A stretch of DNA of 64,000 nucleotides from Corynebacterium atypicum (GCF_000732945.1 NZ_CP008944.1:714553-778552), one strand, 5' to 3'; counted from the first letter of the stretch, positions 11,171 through 20,730 are shown. The notes: generated from the letters alone by a model not told the origin. Translations and numbers: made by a program.

Positions 11171-12145
11171 ATGACTTCTAGCGCCGCCGGTGGGTTGCTG
11201 GGCCCGGTAGAAATCCGGGCACTGGCCGAAAAGCTGGACTTGAATCCCACGAAGAAGCTGGGCCAGAACTTTGTCCACGACCCGAACACGGTGCGCCGCA
11301 TCGTGAACGCCGCTGAGTTGCGGCCGCACGACCACGTCCTCGAAGTAGGCCCCGGGCTGGGCTCTCTGACCCTGGGGTTGGTGCCGGAGGTATCTCGGGT
11401 GACGGCAGTCGAGATCGATCCGCGCTTGGCCGCAGAGCTGCCCCTGACTGCGCAGCGTCACCTCCCGGATTGCGCGCAGCGGCTCGAGGTGGTGCACTCC
11501 GATGCGCTTGCCGTGCGTGGCGGGGACATCGATAAGCCCACGGCCCTGGTGGCTAACCTCCCGTACAACGTCGCGGTGCCGGTGCTGCTGCACCTGTTGG
11601 ACGAGTTTCCCAGTCTGCGCCGGGTGCTGGTGATGGTGCAGCTGGAAGTCGCCGAACGGCTCGCCGCCGAGCCAGGCTCGCGCGTCTACGGGGTCCCGAG
11701 TGTGAAGGCCTCGTTCTACGGGCGGGTGCACAGGGCTGGCACGATCGGTAAGAATGTGTTCTGGCCGGCACCGAACGTCTCGTCCGGGTTGGTCGCCATC
11801 GACAGGTACACGCCGGGGGAGGTGCCCTGGGCGGCGACCGCGGAGGAAAGAAAGCGGTTGTTCCCGCTTATCGACGCCGCGTTCGCGCAGCGTCGCAAGA
11901 CTCTGCGGCCCGGGCTGAGCGGCTACTTTGGCTCGGCTGAAAAGGCCGAGCGGGTGCTCGTGGCCGCAGGAATCGATCCTAGGCAGCGCGGTGAGAAGCT
12001 GGCGGTCGCGGATTTCTGCCGGCTCGCCGATCTCGCAGCTAACGTGGCTGCGGATCCGCAGCCGGCGCAATCCGGATTGGCCGAGAGCGCGCACGGGACG
12101 CAGCGCCGAGACGGAGCAGGAGAGGCGACGGGCGATGGACACTAA
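11171..12145 (+). CDS. ksgA: 16S rRNA dimethyladenosine transferase (RsmA)
   Basis: Dimethylates A1518 and A1519 of 16S rRNA using SAM. Motifs in order: [16 protein letters not shown], the SAM loop [25 protein letters not shown], and the catalytic NLPYNVAVP (NLPY). At 324 residues it is longer than most RsmA (about 270-290), because of a C-terminal tail after the final LAD helix that runs into ispE by 11 nt. ATG 11165 would add two residues, but the -10 box at 11159 argues for 11171. Confidence 0.95.
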   Translation: MTSSAAGGLLGPVEIRALAEKLDLNPTKKLGQNFVHDPNTVRRIVNAAELRPHDHVLEVGPGLGSLTLGLVPEVSRVTAVEIDPRLAAELPLTAQRHLPDCAQRLEVVHSDALAVRGGDIDKPTALVANLPYNVAVPVLLHLLDEFPSLRRVLVMVQLEVAERLAAEPGSRVYGVPSVKASFYGRVHRAGTIGKNVFWPAPNVSSGLVAIDRYTPGEVPWAATAEERKRLFPLIDAAFAQRRKTLRPGLSGYFGSAEKAERVLVAAGIDPRQRGEKLAVADFCRLADLAANVAADPQPAQSGLAESAHGTQRRDGAGEATGDGH

Positions 12146-13178
12146 GAACCGCCAGTTCAGGCCTGGCCGGCGGGCCGAAGCTTCGTATGCGAAGACCAGC
12201 AGGCGCCTGCTGCGCGGGCAGGCCAGCGGCAAAGTGAACGTGTTCCTCGCCGCCGGTGCTGCGCGGGCCGACGGCTTCCACGAGCTGGCCACGATCTTTC
12301 AGGCGGTAAGCCTCAAAGAGCGGGTAGACATCGAGACGATGCCCCGCTACCCGGTGCCGCGCGGGCACCAGCTGGTCCGGTGGCTGCACGTGACGGGGCG
12401 GGATGCCGAGCGCGTCCCGCGGGACGAAACGAACCTCGCCGTGCGCGCTGTCGAGGCGGTGGCCGAGGCCTATTATCAGCGCTTTCCGCAGCTAGAGTAC
12501 CTGCCCGCGCTGCACATGTACGTGCATAAGGGCATCCCCACCGCAGGCGGGATGGCCGGCGGCTCCGCGGATGCCGCGGCTGCGCTGTGGCTCATGGACC
12601 GCCTGCTCGGGTCCTTTTTTGGCGCCGGATTGGGCACCGCACAGCTCATGCGGATCGCCGCGCAGTTGGGCTCCGACGTGCCGTTCGTGCTGCGCGGCGG
12701 GACAGCGTTGGGCACTGGCCGCGGGGAGCGCCTGGAGCGGATAACTGCGCACGGTCGGTTCCACTGGGTGTTCGCGCTGGCCAAGAAGGGTTTGTCCACG
12801 CCGGCGGTGTTTCGTGAGCTGGACCGGCTGCGTGCGGATGCGGGCAGTCCTCGGCCGGCCATGGATCCCGGTGCGGTGATCCATGCCCTGTCCACCGGAG
12901 ACCCGGAATTGCTCGCCCCGGCGTTGCACAACGATCTCGAGGTCGCCGCGTTTTCGCTGCGCCCGGAGTTGGCGGATCTTAAGGCCCGCGCGTCACGCCT
13001 GGGCGCGTTAGGCGCCATCCTGTGCGGCTCGGGGCCCACGATGGCGTTCCTGTGCGCCGATGAGCTGGCCGCGGCCCGGGTCCAGGAGGGATTGCGTGGC
13101 GTGGCCGAGTGCGCGGGCGTGTGTGCGGCCACCGCCCCGGCTGGAGGGGCCGAGCTCGCCCGCGGTGGCCTAGACTAA
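12135..13178 (+). CDS. ispE: 4-diphosphocytidyl-2-C-methyl-D-erythritol kinase
   Basis: Fourth step of the MEP isoprenoid pathway: ATP-dependent phosphorylation of CDP-methylerythritol. GHMP-kinase fold with [11 protein letters not shown] and [13 protein letters not shown] at the N-terminus, the ATP loop [17 protein letters not shown] near residue 137, and [11 protein letters not shown] near the C-terminus. ATG 12135 overlaps ksgA by 11 nt. The open frame extends much further upstream, but only inside ksgA. It has 347 residues, with about 30 basic residues before the kinase core, so a later start is possible. It also forms a pathway link with uppS later in the window. Confidence 0.92.
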   Translation: MDTKNRQFRPGRRAEASYAKTSRRLLRGQASGKVNVFLAAGAARADGFHELATIFQAVSLKERVDIETMPRYPVPRGHQLVRWLHVTGRDAERVPRDETNLAVRAVEAVAEAYYQRFPQLEYLPALHMYVHKGIPTAGGMAGGSADAAAALWLMDRLLGSFFGAGLGTAQLMRIAAQLGSDVPFVLRGGTALGTGRGERLERITAHGRFHWVFALAKKGLSTPAVFRELDRLRADAGSPRPAMDPGAVIHALSTGDPELLAPALHNDLEVAAFSLRPELADLKARASRLGALGAILCGSGPTMAFLCADELAAARVQEGLRGVAECAGVCAATAPAGGAELARGGLD

Positions 13179-13187
13179 ACAGCCGTT

Positions 13188-15032
13188 ATGGCGAACTTGA
13201 TTAACCTCGAAGAAGTCTCGCAGTCCTACGGGCTGAAAACTCTGCTCGATCGCGTGAGCCTGGGCGTACAGACCGGGGATCGCATCGGCGTGGTTGGGCT
13301 CAACGGCGGGGGAAAGACCACGCTCGTGGAGGTGCTCGCCGGGATCATCACCCCGGACTCGGGCCGCGTGAGCCGCAACCGCGAGTTGCGGATGGCCGTG
13401 GTAACCCAGCGCGCGGAACTCGACCCGTCGGCGACTGTGGGCGAGGTGATCGTGAAGCCACTGGGGCTTGACACCTACCAGTGGGCCTCGAACGCCCGCG
13501 TTCGTGAGGTGCTCGACGGGCTCGGCGTTGTGAGTCTGGGCCTGGATACCCCCGTGGGGCGGCTCTCCGGAGGCGAGCGGCGCCGCGTCAGCCTGGCCGC
13601 CGCGCTAGTACGAGACCTCGATCTGGTGTTACTCGACGAACCCACCAACCACCTGGACATCGAAGGCGTGCAGTGGTTGGCCGATCACCTCTTGCGCCGG
13701 CGCATCGCCGTGGTCGTGGTCACCCACGACCGCTGGTTCCTCGACACCGTGGCCACCTTGACGTGGGAGGTGCACGACGGCGCCGTCGACGTCTACGAAG
13801 GCGGCTATAACGACTGGACTTTCGCGCGGGCCGAGCGAGCTCGGCAGGCCGACGCCAACGAACAGCGCCGTCGGAACCTCGCGCGCAAGGAGCTGGCGTG
13901 GCTGCGCCGCGGGGCACCGGCGCGCACGTCAAAGCCGCGCTACCGCATCGAGGCCGCCGAGGCGCTGATTGCTGACGTCCCGGCGCCACGCGATACGGTG
14001 GAGCTCACCGCGTTTTCCAAGCGTCGGCTGGGCCGCCGCGTCATCGACCTCGAGGACGTGGCCCTGGATACCCCCGACGGGCGCAGGCTGATCGATCACC
14101 TCACCTGGCGGCTCGCCCCAGGAGAGCGGATTGGGCTGGTCGGTGTGAACAGCTCTGGCAAGACGACGCTGATGCGGGCGCTTGCTGGCGCGGCGCCGCT
14201 GGCCGCGGGCCGCAGGATCGCGGGTCAGACGGTGCGTCTGGGCTGGCTGCGCCAGGAACTCGACGATCTGGATCCCACCCAGCGGGTGCTCGACGCCATC
14301 GAGGACGTCGCCCGTTATGTACAGGTGGGCAAGAAAGAGCTCAGCGCCGCGCAGCTCGCGGAGCGCCTCGGTTTTTCTGCCAAGCGCCAGCGCACTCCCG
14401 TCGGCGACCTCTCGGGAGGAGAGCGTCGTCGGCTGCAGTTGACGCGCGTGCTGATGTCCGAGCCCAACGTGTTGCTTCTCGACGAACCCACGAACGACCT
14501 CGACATCGACACACTTCAAGAGCTCGAGGACCTCCTCGACGGCTGGGCGGGGACCCTGGTGGTCATCTCGCATGACCGCTACCTCATCGAGCGGATCGCG
14601 GATTCAACGTGGGCGCTCTTTGGCGACGGCCGGTTGACCAACCTGCCCGGAGGCATCGAGCAGTACCTTGACCGGCGCGCTGAGATGACCCGTGCGCAGG
14701 GGCAGGCAAGGAGCCGGGATGCGCAGCTGGGCCGAGCGGCCGACCCGGAGCCGGTTCACCGCCCGGGCGGCGAGGCCGGAAATGGCCTGGGTGGCAAGGA
14801 GTTCCACGAGCTGTCCAAACGGATGCGGCGCCTGGAGAAGATGATGGAACAGCAGGCCCAGCGTCGCCAGCGGATCGAGGCTGAGATGGCCGAGCTCTCG
14901 CAGGCGGCAGCGGGCGCGGGAATCGACACCGCGCGCCTGGCCGAACTGGACGGCCAGCTGAAGTCCCTGGCCGGCGAATCAGAAGCGACGGAGGCCGAGT
15001 GGCTGGAAGTCGCCGAGAGACTCGACCAATAA
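13188..15032 (+). CDS. ABC-F family ATPase (Uup-like)
   Basis: Soluble duplicated ATPase of the ABC-F class, whose members act on ribosomes or on DNA (Uup) rather than in transport. There are two Walker A loops (GLNGGGKTT near residue 41 and GVNSSGKTT near 322), two signatures (LSGGERRRVSL and LSGGERRRLQL), and Walker B LLDEPTNHLDI and LLDEPTNDLDI. A linker and a C-terminal coiled coil (about 540-600) complete it. There are no membrane segments. A TAGACT box at 13171 ends 11 nt before the ATG, so a very short leader is likely. The 614 residues are typical of the actinobacterial member after ispE. Confidence 0.88.
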   Translation: MANLINLEEVSQSYGLKTLLDRVSLGVQTGDRIGVVGLNGGGKTTLVEVLAGIITPDSGRVSRNRELRMAVVTQRAELDPSATVGEVIVKPLGLDTYQWASNARVREVLDGLGVVSLGLDTPVGRLSGGERRRVSLAAALVRDLDLVLLDEPTNHLDIEGVQWLADHLLRRRIAVVVVTHDRWFLDTVATLTWEVHDGAVDVYEGGYNDWTFARAERARQADANEQRRRNLARKELAWLRRGAPARTSKPRYRIEAAEALIADVPAPRDTVELTAFSKRRLGRRVIDLEDVALDTPDGRRLIDHLTWRLAPGERIGLVGVNSSGKTTLMRALAGAAPLAAGRRIAGQTVRLGWLRQELDDLDPTQRVLDAIEDVARYVQVGKKELSAAQLAERLGFSAKRQRTPVGDLSGGERRRLQLTRVLMSEPNVLLLDEPTNDLDIDTLQELEDLLDGWAGTLVVISHDRYLIERIADSTWALFGDGRLTNLPGGIEQYLDRRAEMTRAQGQARSRDAQLGRAADPEPVHRPGGEAGNGLGGKEFHELSKRMRRLEKMMEQQAQRRQRIEAEMAELSQAAAGAGIDTARLAELDGQLKSLAGESEATEAEWLEVAERLDQ

Positions 15033-15059
15033 GAGCGCGGCGATCCTCCGTTAGGGTAA

Positions 15060-16850
15060 ATGAATGTGCCAGTAACGCGTTCGAGTAGTCGCCCAAGCTC
15101 TCGCCGGGCCGGCCGGATGACCGATGCCGATCGCAGCGACGCGCCCGAGGCCCGTGAGTTTGCTCGGCTCAACCCGTGGGGGCTCGTCGGAGCCACCGCG
15201 ATGTTCGCGTTGGGCTTAAGCCCCTCGCTGCTGCCGAGGGACTTCTTTTACCAGTCCATCGTTTCCGGCCTCGCCGCCGGGCTCGGCTACCTGGCCGGTC
15301 TCGGATTCCGGCACGCGTGGTGGCGATGGTTAGCCCCGTGGCTATCCGCGCAAGAGCCCCTGCGCCGGTGCACCCGAAAGATATCGCCAGGCATGCGGCG
15401 GGTGTTAGAACGGGCGCTGCTGGGGTGCGCGGTGCTAACCCTTTTCCTCGTCGCCGTGGTCTCGCTTCGCTGGCAACGAGACATCGCAGCGCTCATGTCA
15501 GCGCCCGCCCCGAGCCTGTGGGCCTACCTGCTCGTGATTCCCATCGGCGGGATAGTCTTTGCCGGCTGTCTCGTAGGCGGGTGCCTACTGCGCGCGCTGG
15601 CCCGCTTGATTGCGCGGCGCCTACCCGGCCCCAACCGAGGAATGGGTCGGCGCGTGGTCGGCTGGGCGGCTGTCCTGGTGGGGTGCGTGGTGGCCATCGA
15701 CTGGGCGATCCCGGGAACGATCGTGCGCGCCGGGGAAGCTATCTTCGCGCACAGCGACCAGGGGCCCGAGCGCGGGGTCTCCCAGCCCGCGGAGTCGGAG
15801 CGCTCGGGATCGCCGGCATCGCAGGTGCCGTTCGAGAGCCTCGGGAGACTGGGCATGCGCTTCGTCGACGGCGGCCTGCGCGTCGATCAGCTGGCGCAGG
15901 AAACCGGCCGGCCAGCCCGGGAACCCATCCGCGTGTATGCGGGTCTGAAGACGGCAGGAGAGATCGCAGCGCGAGCCGAGGCGATCATCGGCGAGCTTGA
16001 ACGCACTGGGGCACGCGAGCGCCAGGCCCTGCTGCTCATCCTGCTCACCGGCACTGGCTGGGTCAACGCCCGCGCCGCTCAGGCGTTCGAGTTGCTCTAC
16101 GGCGGAGATACCGCCATTGTGGCCGCGCAGTATTCCTATCTGCCGTCGGCCTTTCATTTCCTCGCCGGCGGTGGGGAGGTCCAAGAGGCCGGCAGGGAGA
16201 TCATCACCCCGATTGTGGATTGGTGGAACAAACTGCCAGACGACGCCCGGCCGCGCTTGTTTCTCTACGGCGAATCCCTGGGCTCGTCGGCCGTCGAGTC
16301 GGCCTTCTCTGGGATGCGGGATATTGCGAACTCGGTGGACGGGATCCTGCTAGCCGGCCCACCGAACTTCAACCCACTGTGGCAGACCTTTGTCGAGCGC
16401 CGCGATCCGGGGACCACCGAGGTAGCCCCGGAGTACTCGGCTGGACTTGTGGTCCGATTCGCCCAGGACGCCCAAGACATCGCACGCGTCGGTGGGGAAG
16501 GCCCCGCAGGCTGGGGGCCGACCAGGATGCTCTACATCCCGCACGCCTCGGATCCAGTGGTGTGGTGGAGCCCGAACCTCATCGCACGGGAGCCGGATTG
16601 GCTGCGCGAACCCGCCGGCAAGGACCGCCTGCCGGGCATGGTGTGGCTTCCGGGGATTACGTTCCTGCAGGTTTCCGCGGACCTCCCCGTCAGCCAGAAC
16701 GTGCCCCAGGGCCACGGGCATAACTACGGCGACGCTTTGGTCCCAGGCTTCGCCGCCATTGGCGGCATCGCGGATGAGGCCCGCGTTGCCCAAGTTCAAG
16801 AGCAGGTGACTAGGGCCCTGGAGCTGACGGGGGAGGTCCGGTTCGGCTGA
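15060..16850 (+). CDS. Membrane alpha/beta-hydrolase (PF10081-like)
   Basis: Membrane protein with an N-terminal block of several hydrophobic helices (about residues 30-220) and an extracytoplasmic C-terminal hydrolase domain. The nucleophile elbow GESLGSS puts the serine near residue 405, and the later HASDPVVWW and GHGHNYGD are candidates for the Asp and His of the triad. This layout matches the actinobacterial alpha/beta-hydrolase family with its own N-terminal domain; the substrate is unknown, possibly an envelope lipid. A TAGGGT box at 15053 sits 1 nt from this ATG but 7 nt from the in-frame GTG at 15066, so 15066 may be the true leaderless start. A further ATG is at 15117. Confidence 0.75.
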   Translation: MNVPVTRSSSRPSSRRAGRMTDADRSDAPEAREFARLNPWGLVGATAMFALGLSPSLLPRDFFYQSIVSGLAAGLGYLAGLGFRHAWWRWLAPWLSAQEPLRRCTRKISPGMRRVLERALLGCAVLTLFLVAVVSLRWQRDIAALMSAPAPSLWAYLLVIPIGGIVFAGCLVGGCLLRALARLIARRLPGPNRGMGRRVVGWAAVLVGCVVAIDWAIPGTIVRAGEAIFAHSDQGPERGVSQPAESERSGSPASQVPFESLGRLGMRFVDGGLRVDQLAQETGRPAREPIRVYAGLKTAGEIAARAEAIIGELERTGARERQALLLILLTGTGWVNARAAQAFELLYGGDTAIVAAQYSYLPSAFHFLAGGGEVQEAGREIITPIVDWWNKLPDDARPRLFLYGESLGSSAVESAFSGMRDIANSVDGILLAGPPNFNPLWQTFVERRDPGTTEVAPEYSAGLVVRFAQDAQDIARVGGEGPAGWGPTRMLYIPHASDPVVWWSPNLIAREPDWLREPAGKDRLPGMVWLPGITFLQVSADLPVSQNVPQGHGHNYGDALVPGFAAIGGIADEARVAQVQEQVTRALELTGEVRFG

Positions 16851-16857
16851 GCTCGCG

Positions 16858-16863
16858 TACACT
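16858..16863 (+). promoter_or_regulatory. -10 box, leaderless start of the ABM protein
   Basis: TACACT ends 7 nt before ATG 16871 and no ribosome binding site is present. Confidence 0.5.
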
Positions 16864-16870
16864 GGCCGCC

Positions 16871-17194
16871 ATGATCTTGATCAACGTTAAGTTCCGTCCG
16901 AAGCCCGAGTACGTGGAGAACTTCCGCGAGAAGGTCGAGGAGTTCACCGCCGCCACCCGCGCGGAGGAGGGCAACATCTTCTTCGACTGGTTCCGTAACA
17001 CTGATGACCCCAACGAGTACATCCTTGTCGAGGCCTTCCAGGACGACGCCGCCGAGGCGCACGTGAACAGCCCGCACTTCAAGGCGGCCGAGGATTACTT
17101 CCCCACGCTGCTCACCCAGACCCCGGAGATCATCAACACGCTCATCGAGGGCAAGACCGAGTGGGATGCGATGGCGGAGTTCCGCGTCGACTAA
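16871..17194 (+). CDS. Antibiotic biosynthesis monooxygenase-domain protein
   Basis: Small dimeric ferredoxin-like-fold protein (107 residues) of the YgiN/ABM family, which includes quinol monooxygenases. ILINVKFRPKPEYVE at the N-terminus, EEGNIFFDWFRNTDDPNEYILVE in two consecutive blocks, and the His of AHVNSPHFK are family hallmarks. The substrate is unknown. It stands alone between its own promoter and a strong hairpin. Confidence 0.75.
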   Translation: MILINVKFRPKPEYVENFREKVEEFTAATRAEEGNIFFDWFRNTDDPNEYILVEAFQDDAAEAHVNSPHFKAAEDYFPTLLTQTPEIINTLIEGKTEWDAMAEFRVD

Positions 17195-17208
17195 GCGCGT
17201 CATGTCCA

Positions 17209-17243
17209 GGGGCCCGGGCGGGTGTGGTTGCCGCCCGGGCCCC
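17209..17243 (+). terminator. Strong GC hairpin after the ABM gene
   Basis: Perfect 13-bp stem (GGGGCCCGGGCGG and its complement) with a 9-nt loop, 14 nt after the stop codon. It is followed by AAGTAATAAG rather than a T-run, as with many actinobacterial hairpin terminators. Confidence 0.7.
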
Positions 17244-17341
17244 AAGTAATAAGGCAGAAGGATTCGGTGAGCCACTGCCGATGCGACAGTGGCTCACCGC
17301 TGCGCAGGTACGTACCGGTGACCGGCTAGACTTCTATAGCT

Positions 17342-18238
17342 ATGAGCAGCAAATCCACGCCTTTGGCCAGCGATGGCTCCGATCGCGCCGACAAGACTGT
17401 TACAACCGCAAAGCTCGACAAGAAGGCCTACGAAAAGGAGCTGAAAAGGCTGCAGGCCGAGCTGGTGGATATGCAGCAGTGGGTCGTGGAGACGGGGGCG
17501 CGCCTCGTGGTCATCATGGAGGGCCGCGACGCCGCCGGTAAGGGCTCTGCCATCAAGCGGATCACGCAGTACCTCAACCCGCGCAGCTGCCGCATTGAGG
17601 CGCTGCCGGCGCCCAACTCCAGGGAGAAAGGGCAGTGGTACTTTCAGCGCTATGTCGAGCGCCTGCCCACTGCCGGCGTGATCGTGATCTTCGACCGCTC
17701 GTGGTACAACCGCGCCGGTGTCGAACGGGTCATGGGCTTTTGTACGTCCGAGGAATACCGTCGTTTCCTGCACCAGGCGCCGATCTTCGAGCGGCTGCTC
17801 GTCGAGGACGGCATCATGCTACGCAAGTATTGGTTCTCGGTCTCTGACGAGGAGCAGATTGCGCGTTTTCAATCGCGGCGCAATGATCCGCTGCGCCGGT
17901 GGAAGCTGTCCCCTATGGATCTGCAGTCGATTACCCGCTGGGAAGATTACTCGCGGGCAAAAGACGAGATGTTTATCCACACCGACATCCCTGCCGCCCC
18001 CTGGTACACCGTCGAAAGTGAGGATAAGAAGCGCTCGCGTATCAACGTGATCTCGCATCTGCTTTCTTCGGTGCCGTATGAGAAGATCGATCGGCCGCTA
18101 CCGGAGATCCCTTCGCGGCCGGTCTCGGATAACGATTACCAGCGCCCGCCGCGCAAGGAGTTCCGCTACGTCCCAGACGTGGCGGCCAAGCTGGAGAAGA
18201 CGGGCAAGAAGAAAAAGAAGAAAGCTAAGTCGAGCTAG
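17342..18238 (+). CDS. ppk2: Polyphosphate kinase 2
   Basis: Uses polyphosphate to phosphorylate nucleotides (NDP to NTP, class I single-domain PPK2). Walker A is GRDAAGKGSAIKRI near residue 60, Walker B is VIVIFDRSWYNRAGVERVMG, and the lid is rich in Arg. The 298 residues are normal. C. glutamicum has two ppk2 genes; this one shares its region with cg1046-type loci only by my recollection. A TAGACT at 17327 ends 9 nt before the ATG. The basic C-terminus ends in a Lys-rich stretch. Its stop codon overlaps that of the convergent HAD gene by 4 bp. With ppx at 49.9 kb the window holds both polyphosphate use and degradation. Confidence 0.92.
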   Translation: MSSKSTPLASDGSDRADKTVTTAKLDKKAYEKELKRLQAELVDMQQWVVETGARLVVIMEGRDAAGKGSAIKRITQYLNPRSCRIEALPAPNSREKGQWYFQRYVERLPTAGVIVIFDRSWYNRAGVERVMGFCTSEEYRRFLHQAPIFERLLVEDGIMLRKYWFSVSDEEQIARFQSRRNDPLRRWKLSPMDLQSITRWEDYSRAKDEMFIHTDIPAAPWYTVESEDKKRSRINVISHLLSSVPYEKIDRPLPEIPSRPVSDNDYQRPPRKEFRYVPDVAAKLEKTGKKKKKKAKSS

Positions 18239-19095
18239 CTAGCCGTCCCGGGCGCGGACGCGAGAATCTGGTCGAGAACCTTCACCACCCCGTATTCGCT
18301 GTTCGCCGGGGCGATCTGGGTGGCCACCTCCTTGAGCTGGGGGTGTGCGTTAGCCATGGCGTAGGAGGTGCCGGCGCTGCGTAGCAGCTCGACGTCGTTG
18401 AGGTAATCGCCGAAGGCCACGGTATCGGCCAGCGGGATGTCGAGATACCCGGCGAGCTCTGCTAGCGCGCGGCCTTTGTTCGCCTCCGGGTTCATGACGT
18501 CGACCCAATGCGCCCCAGAGACGACGACGCTCGCGTGCGGCGCTGCTCGGGCGATCAGCGGTGCAGCAACGGCCTCGGCGTCCCCGGGGTAGAAGACGGC
18601 GAGTTTGACCACCCGGCCTGCTGCGGCCACCGCCGCGAGATCCTCAACCACTTCCACCGAGTGGTAGTACTTCTGCACCTCGGGATCGGCCGCCGCGTGG
18701 CGGTCGTCGAGAAAGCCGACGTTCGCCTCGCAGACGATGAGCCAAATTTTTTCTGCCCGCCGCCCGCCCTCGGCGCTTCTGGTGCGTGCGGTCGTCGCGT
18801 TGAACTCGGCGACCGCCTTTACCACTGCCTGGGGAATCTCAGAGCCCAGCGTGGTTGTTGACGTGACCTGGCCCTGGTGGGCGACGACGGCGCCATTTTC
18901 TGCGATGAAGCTCAGCTCTTCGCCCAGGTGACCGAACATGTCCTGGAGGGTGGCCAGCTGGCGCCCGGAGGCCGGGGTGAAGTGGATCCCGGCTTCCTTG
19001 AGGCGGGCGTAAGTCTGGGCAAAGCCGGGCGGAATTTTTCCTTCACTGTCCAGGAAAGTTCCGTCCATGTCAACGGCGACTAGGCGTGGCAGCAT
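18235..19095 (-). CDS. HAD-superfamily Cof-type phosphatase
   Basis: Cytosolic Mg-dependent phosphatase of sugar phosphates or flavin precursors. Motif I is VDMDGTFLDSEGKI, motif II is PASGR, and the C-terminal motif is VAFGDYLNDVELL, with a C2B-type cap between them, as in Cof/YbiV proteins. It has 286 residues. It starts 2 nt after the stop of the tetR-like gene upstream, so the two form an operon. Confidence 0.85.
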   Translation of the reverse strand: MLPRLVAVDMDGTFLDSEGKIPPGFAQTYARLKEAGIHFTPASGRQLATLQDMFGHLGEELSFIAENGAVVAHQGQVTSTTTLGSEIPQAVVKAVAEFNATTARTRSAEGGRRAEKIWLIVCEANVGFLDDRHAAADPEVQKYYHSVEVVEDLAAVAAAGRVVKLAVFYPGDAEAVAAPLIARAAPHASVVVSGAHWVDVMNPEANKGRALAELAGYLDIPLADTVAFGDYLNDVELLRSAGTSYAMANAHPQLKEVATQIAPANSEYGVVKVLDQILASAPGTAS

Positions 19096-19097
19096 GT

Positions 19098-19817
19098 TTA
19101 GCGCTCCTGCGGCTTCTCGGTTTCCTCGCCGTGTTGGGCGGGCTTGGGTTCCTGATCGGCATCCGCTTCGGCGGTATCGACGAAGGTCGCGGCGATGCTG
19201 TCTTTATCGTGGTGGGGTGCGCCCATGAGGCGCAGTACTCGGAACGCCCGGTGGATGAGCTCGACGCCTTCTTCCGGGTCGGAGTAGCTGGGGTTCTGGT
19301 AGTACTCTTCGAGCGCCTCCACGGCGGTGGTGGATAGCAGCTGCATCACCACAGATGCCTCATAGCGGCCGAGGTGGGGGTGCCTGGCCTGCACGTTATC
19401 CATCAGGGGTTCGAGCTCGCGCTGGATGGTGGACTGGACGTTGTGGCCGGCGGAATTCTCTAAGAAGTCGGCCAGTCGGAACAAGGATCCCATGCTGTTG
19501 GCAAAGTCCGTCTCGTCTCGGCGCACCGCAGCGCACAGTAGCTGCTCTGCGGCCTCGACGATGCACACGTTCAGCGGGATCTGGACCAGCTGCTGGGTGA
19601 TGTTGTGTACTTGCCCGGCCAGGTACTCGATGAGGGGTTCCTCACGGAACGCGAAGTAGTTGTGGAAGGTGCGGGTAGATACCTCCGCCGCGCGCGCTAT
19701 CGCCGCCACGGTCAGGCCTTCGACACCGTCAGTTAGCGCGATGCGTGCCGCTGCTTCGGACATCGCCGCGCGCGTTGCTGCCTTCTTTGTTTCGCGCAGT
19801 CCCATCGAACGCTCCAT
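19098..19817 (-). CDS. TetR family transcriptional regulator
   Basis: DNA-binding repressor with a helix-turn-helix at residues 12-55 (AAARIALTDGVEGLTVAAIA, then AEVSTRTFHNYF) and a ligand-binding helical C-terminus. The last 20 residues are acidic and rich in Glu/Lys. It has 239 residues. It is transcribed away from a membrane-protein gene, and a perfect palindrome lies between them, the likely operator. It leads the HAD phosphatase operon. Confidence 0.85.
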   Translation of the reverse strand: MERSMGLRETKKAATRAAMSEAAARIALTDGVEGLTVAAIARAAEVSTRTFHNYFAFREEPLIEYLAGQVHNITQQLVQIPLNVCIVEAAEQLLCAAVRRDETDFANSMGSLFRLADFLENSAGHNVQSTIQRELEPLMDNVQARHPHLGRYEASVVMQLLSTTAVEALEEYYQNPSYSDPEEGVELIHRAFRVLRLMGAPHHDKDSIAATFVDTAEADADQEPKPAQHGEETEKPQER

Positions 19818-19861
19818 CCTGTTGATTTTCGAGGGTTTTTATCATGCAAACCCAAAGCTCA

Positions 19862-19879
19862 CGATGCAAAAGTGCATCG
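19862..19879. promoter_or_regulatory. 18-bp palindrome, probable TetR operator
   Basis: CGATGCA-AAAG-TGCATCG has perfect 7-bp arms and a 4-nt spacer. It lies 45 nt upstream of the tetR-like start and 189 nt before the divergent membrane gene. The intergenic stretch 19818-20067 is AT-rich compared with its surroundings and carries no gene. Confidence 0.55.
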
Positions 19880-20029
19880 ATCTCGTGATTCTTCAGTCGC
19901 TCGGTACCCCGTCCAGGTTACGTCCGCACGTTGAGTCGTGTTTTTCTGCACGTCTGCAAACTTCGCATCAAGAACATGAGTGGCTAAAAATTAATCGCAA
20001 AACAAAATTAAGTGAGGTGAGCGGCAAAG

Positions 20030-20060
20030 TTTACAGCAGCTGTGCGTTTCCAGCTAGGCT
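20030..20060 (+). promoter_or_regulatory. Promoter of the membrane-protein gene
   Basis: TTTACA (20030-20035) and TAGGCT (20055-20060) with a 19-nt spacer; the -10 box ends 7 nt before GTG 20068, indicating a leaderless message. Confidence 0.5.
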
Positions 20061-20067
20061 AATCGAG

Positions 20068-20730
20068 GTGTGGCACGCGGTCTCTTTCGCACTCCTTGAC
20101 TCGGTCAACGTCCTGTTGATCGGGGTCGTCGTGGCTCTGGGTATCATGCTGCCCAAAAAACGCAGCTTCGCGCGCACCGCGGGCCTGCTCATCGCCGGCG
20201 ACTGGCTCGGCGTCCTCGGCCTGTGCCTGATCGTGCTCCTCGCCTTCGACGGCCTCGGCGACGTCGTCGGCAGATTCCTCCAATCCCCGCTCTTCGGTAT
20301 GGGGCTCATCCTCGTCGGCCTGGCCTCCCTGGTGCTCACCTGGCGCTCTCGGCCGGGCGATAACGCAGCCTTGGTGGCAAAGGTGCTCGACCCGCTGCTC
20401 AACCCCTCCCGGGCTACGGTAGTCGTGGGCGTTGTTTTGGGAGTGATCCAATCGGCAACTTCAGTGCCGTTCTACGCGGGGTTGGCCGCCATCAGCGCCG
20501 GCGGCTTTTCCGCCCTTGAGCGCTACCTCGGGCTGATCGGTTACGCCACGCTGGCGTTGAGTCTTCCTGCGCTGTCGGCCTTCTTTGTCGCGCTGGTGCG
20601 CGCCCGGCCCAACTCACGCGCGGGCCGCGCCTTCGAGTGGATGCGCGAGCGACCGACCCTCATGGCTAAGGCCGCCGGCTACCTGGTTGCCGTCTTATTG
20701 ACGGCGATCGGCGCGGCGGCCTTCGTCTAG
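20068..20730 (+). CDS. Small exporter-like membrane protein (GAP/LysE-like)
   Basis: Polytopic inner-membrane protein of 220 residues with about six hydrophobic helices. The start FALLDSVNVLLIGVVVALG resembles the first helix of the LysE/Sap (GAP) superfamily, whose members export amino acids or move glycolipids. The frame is open further upstream from 19660, but that part is non-coding sequence and the antisense of tetR. GTG 20068 fits the promoter position. Divergence from the TetR gene suggests it is that repressor's target. The substrate is not known. Confidence 0.6.
   Translation: MWHAVSFALLDSVNVLLIGVVVALGIMLPKKRSFARTAGLLIAGDWLGVLGLCLIVLLAFDGLGDVVGRFLQSPLFGMGLILVGLASLVLTWRSRPGDNAALVAKVLDPLLNPSRATVVVGVVLGVIQSATSVPFYAGLAAISAGGFSALERYLGLIGYATLALSLPALSAFFVALVRARPNSRAGRAFEWMRERPTLMAKAAGYLVAVLLTAIGAAAFV

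Noticed and set aside
19660..20067. Upstream extension of the GAP/LysE-like gene
   Set aside because: The frame is open, but it covers the antisense of tetR and an AT-rich promoter region with an operator and a -10 box; the protein is recognisable only from GTG 20068.
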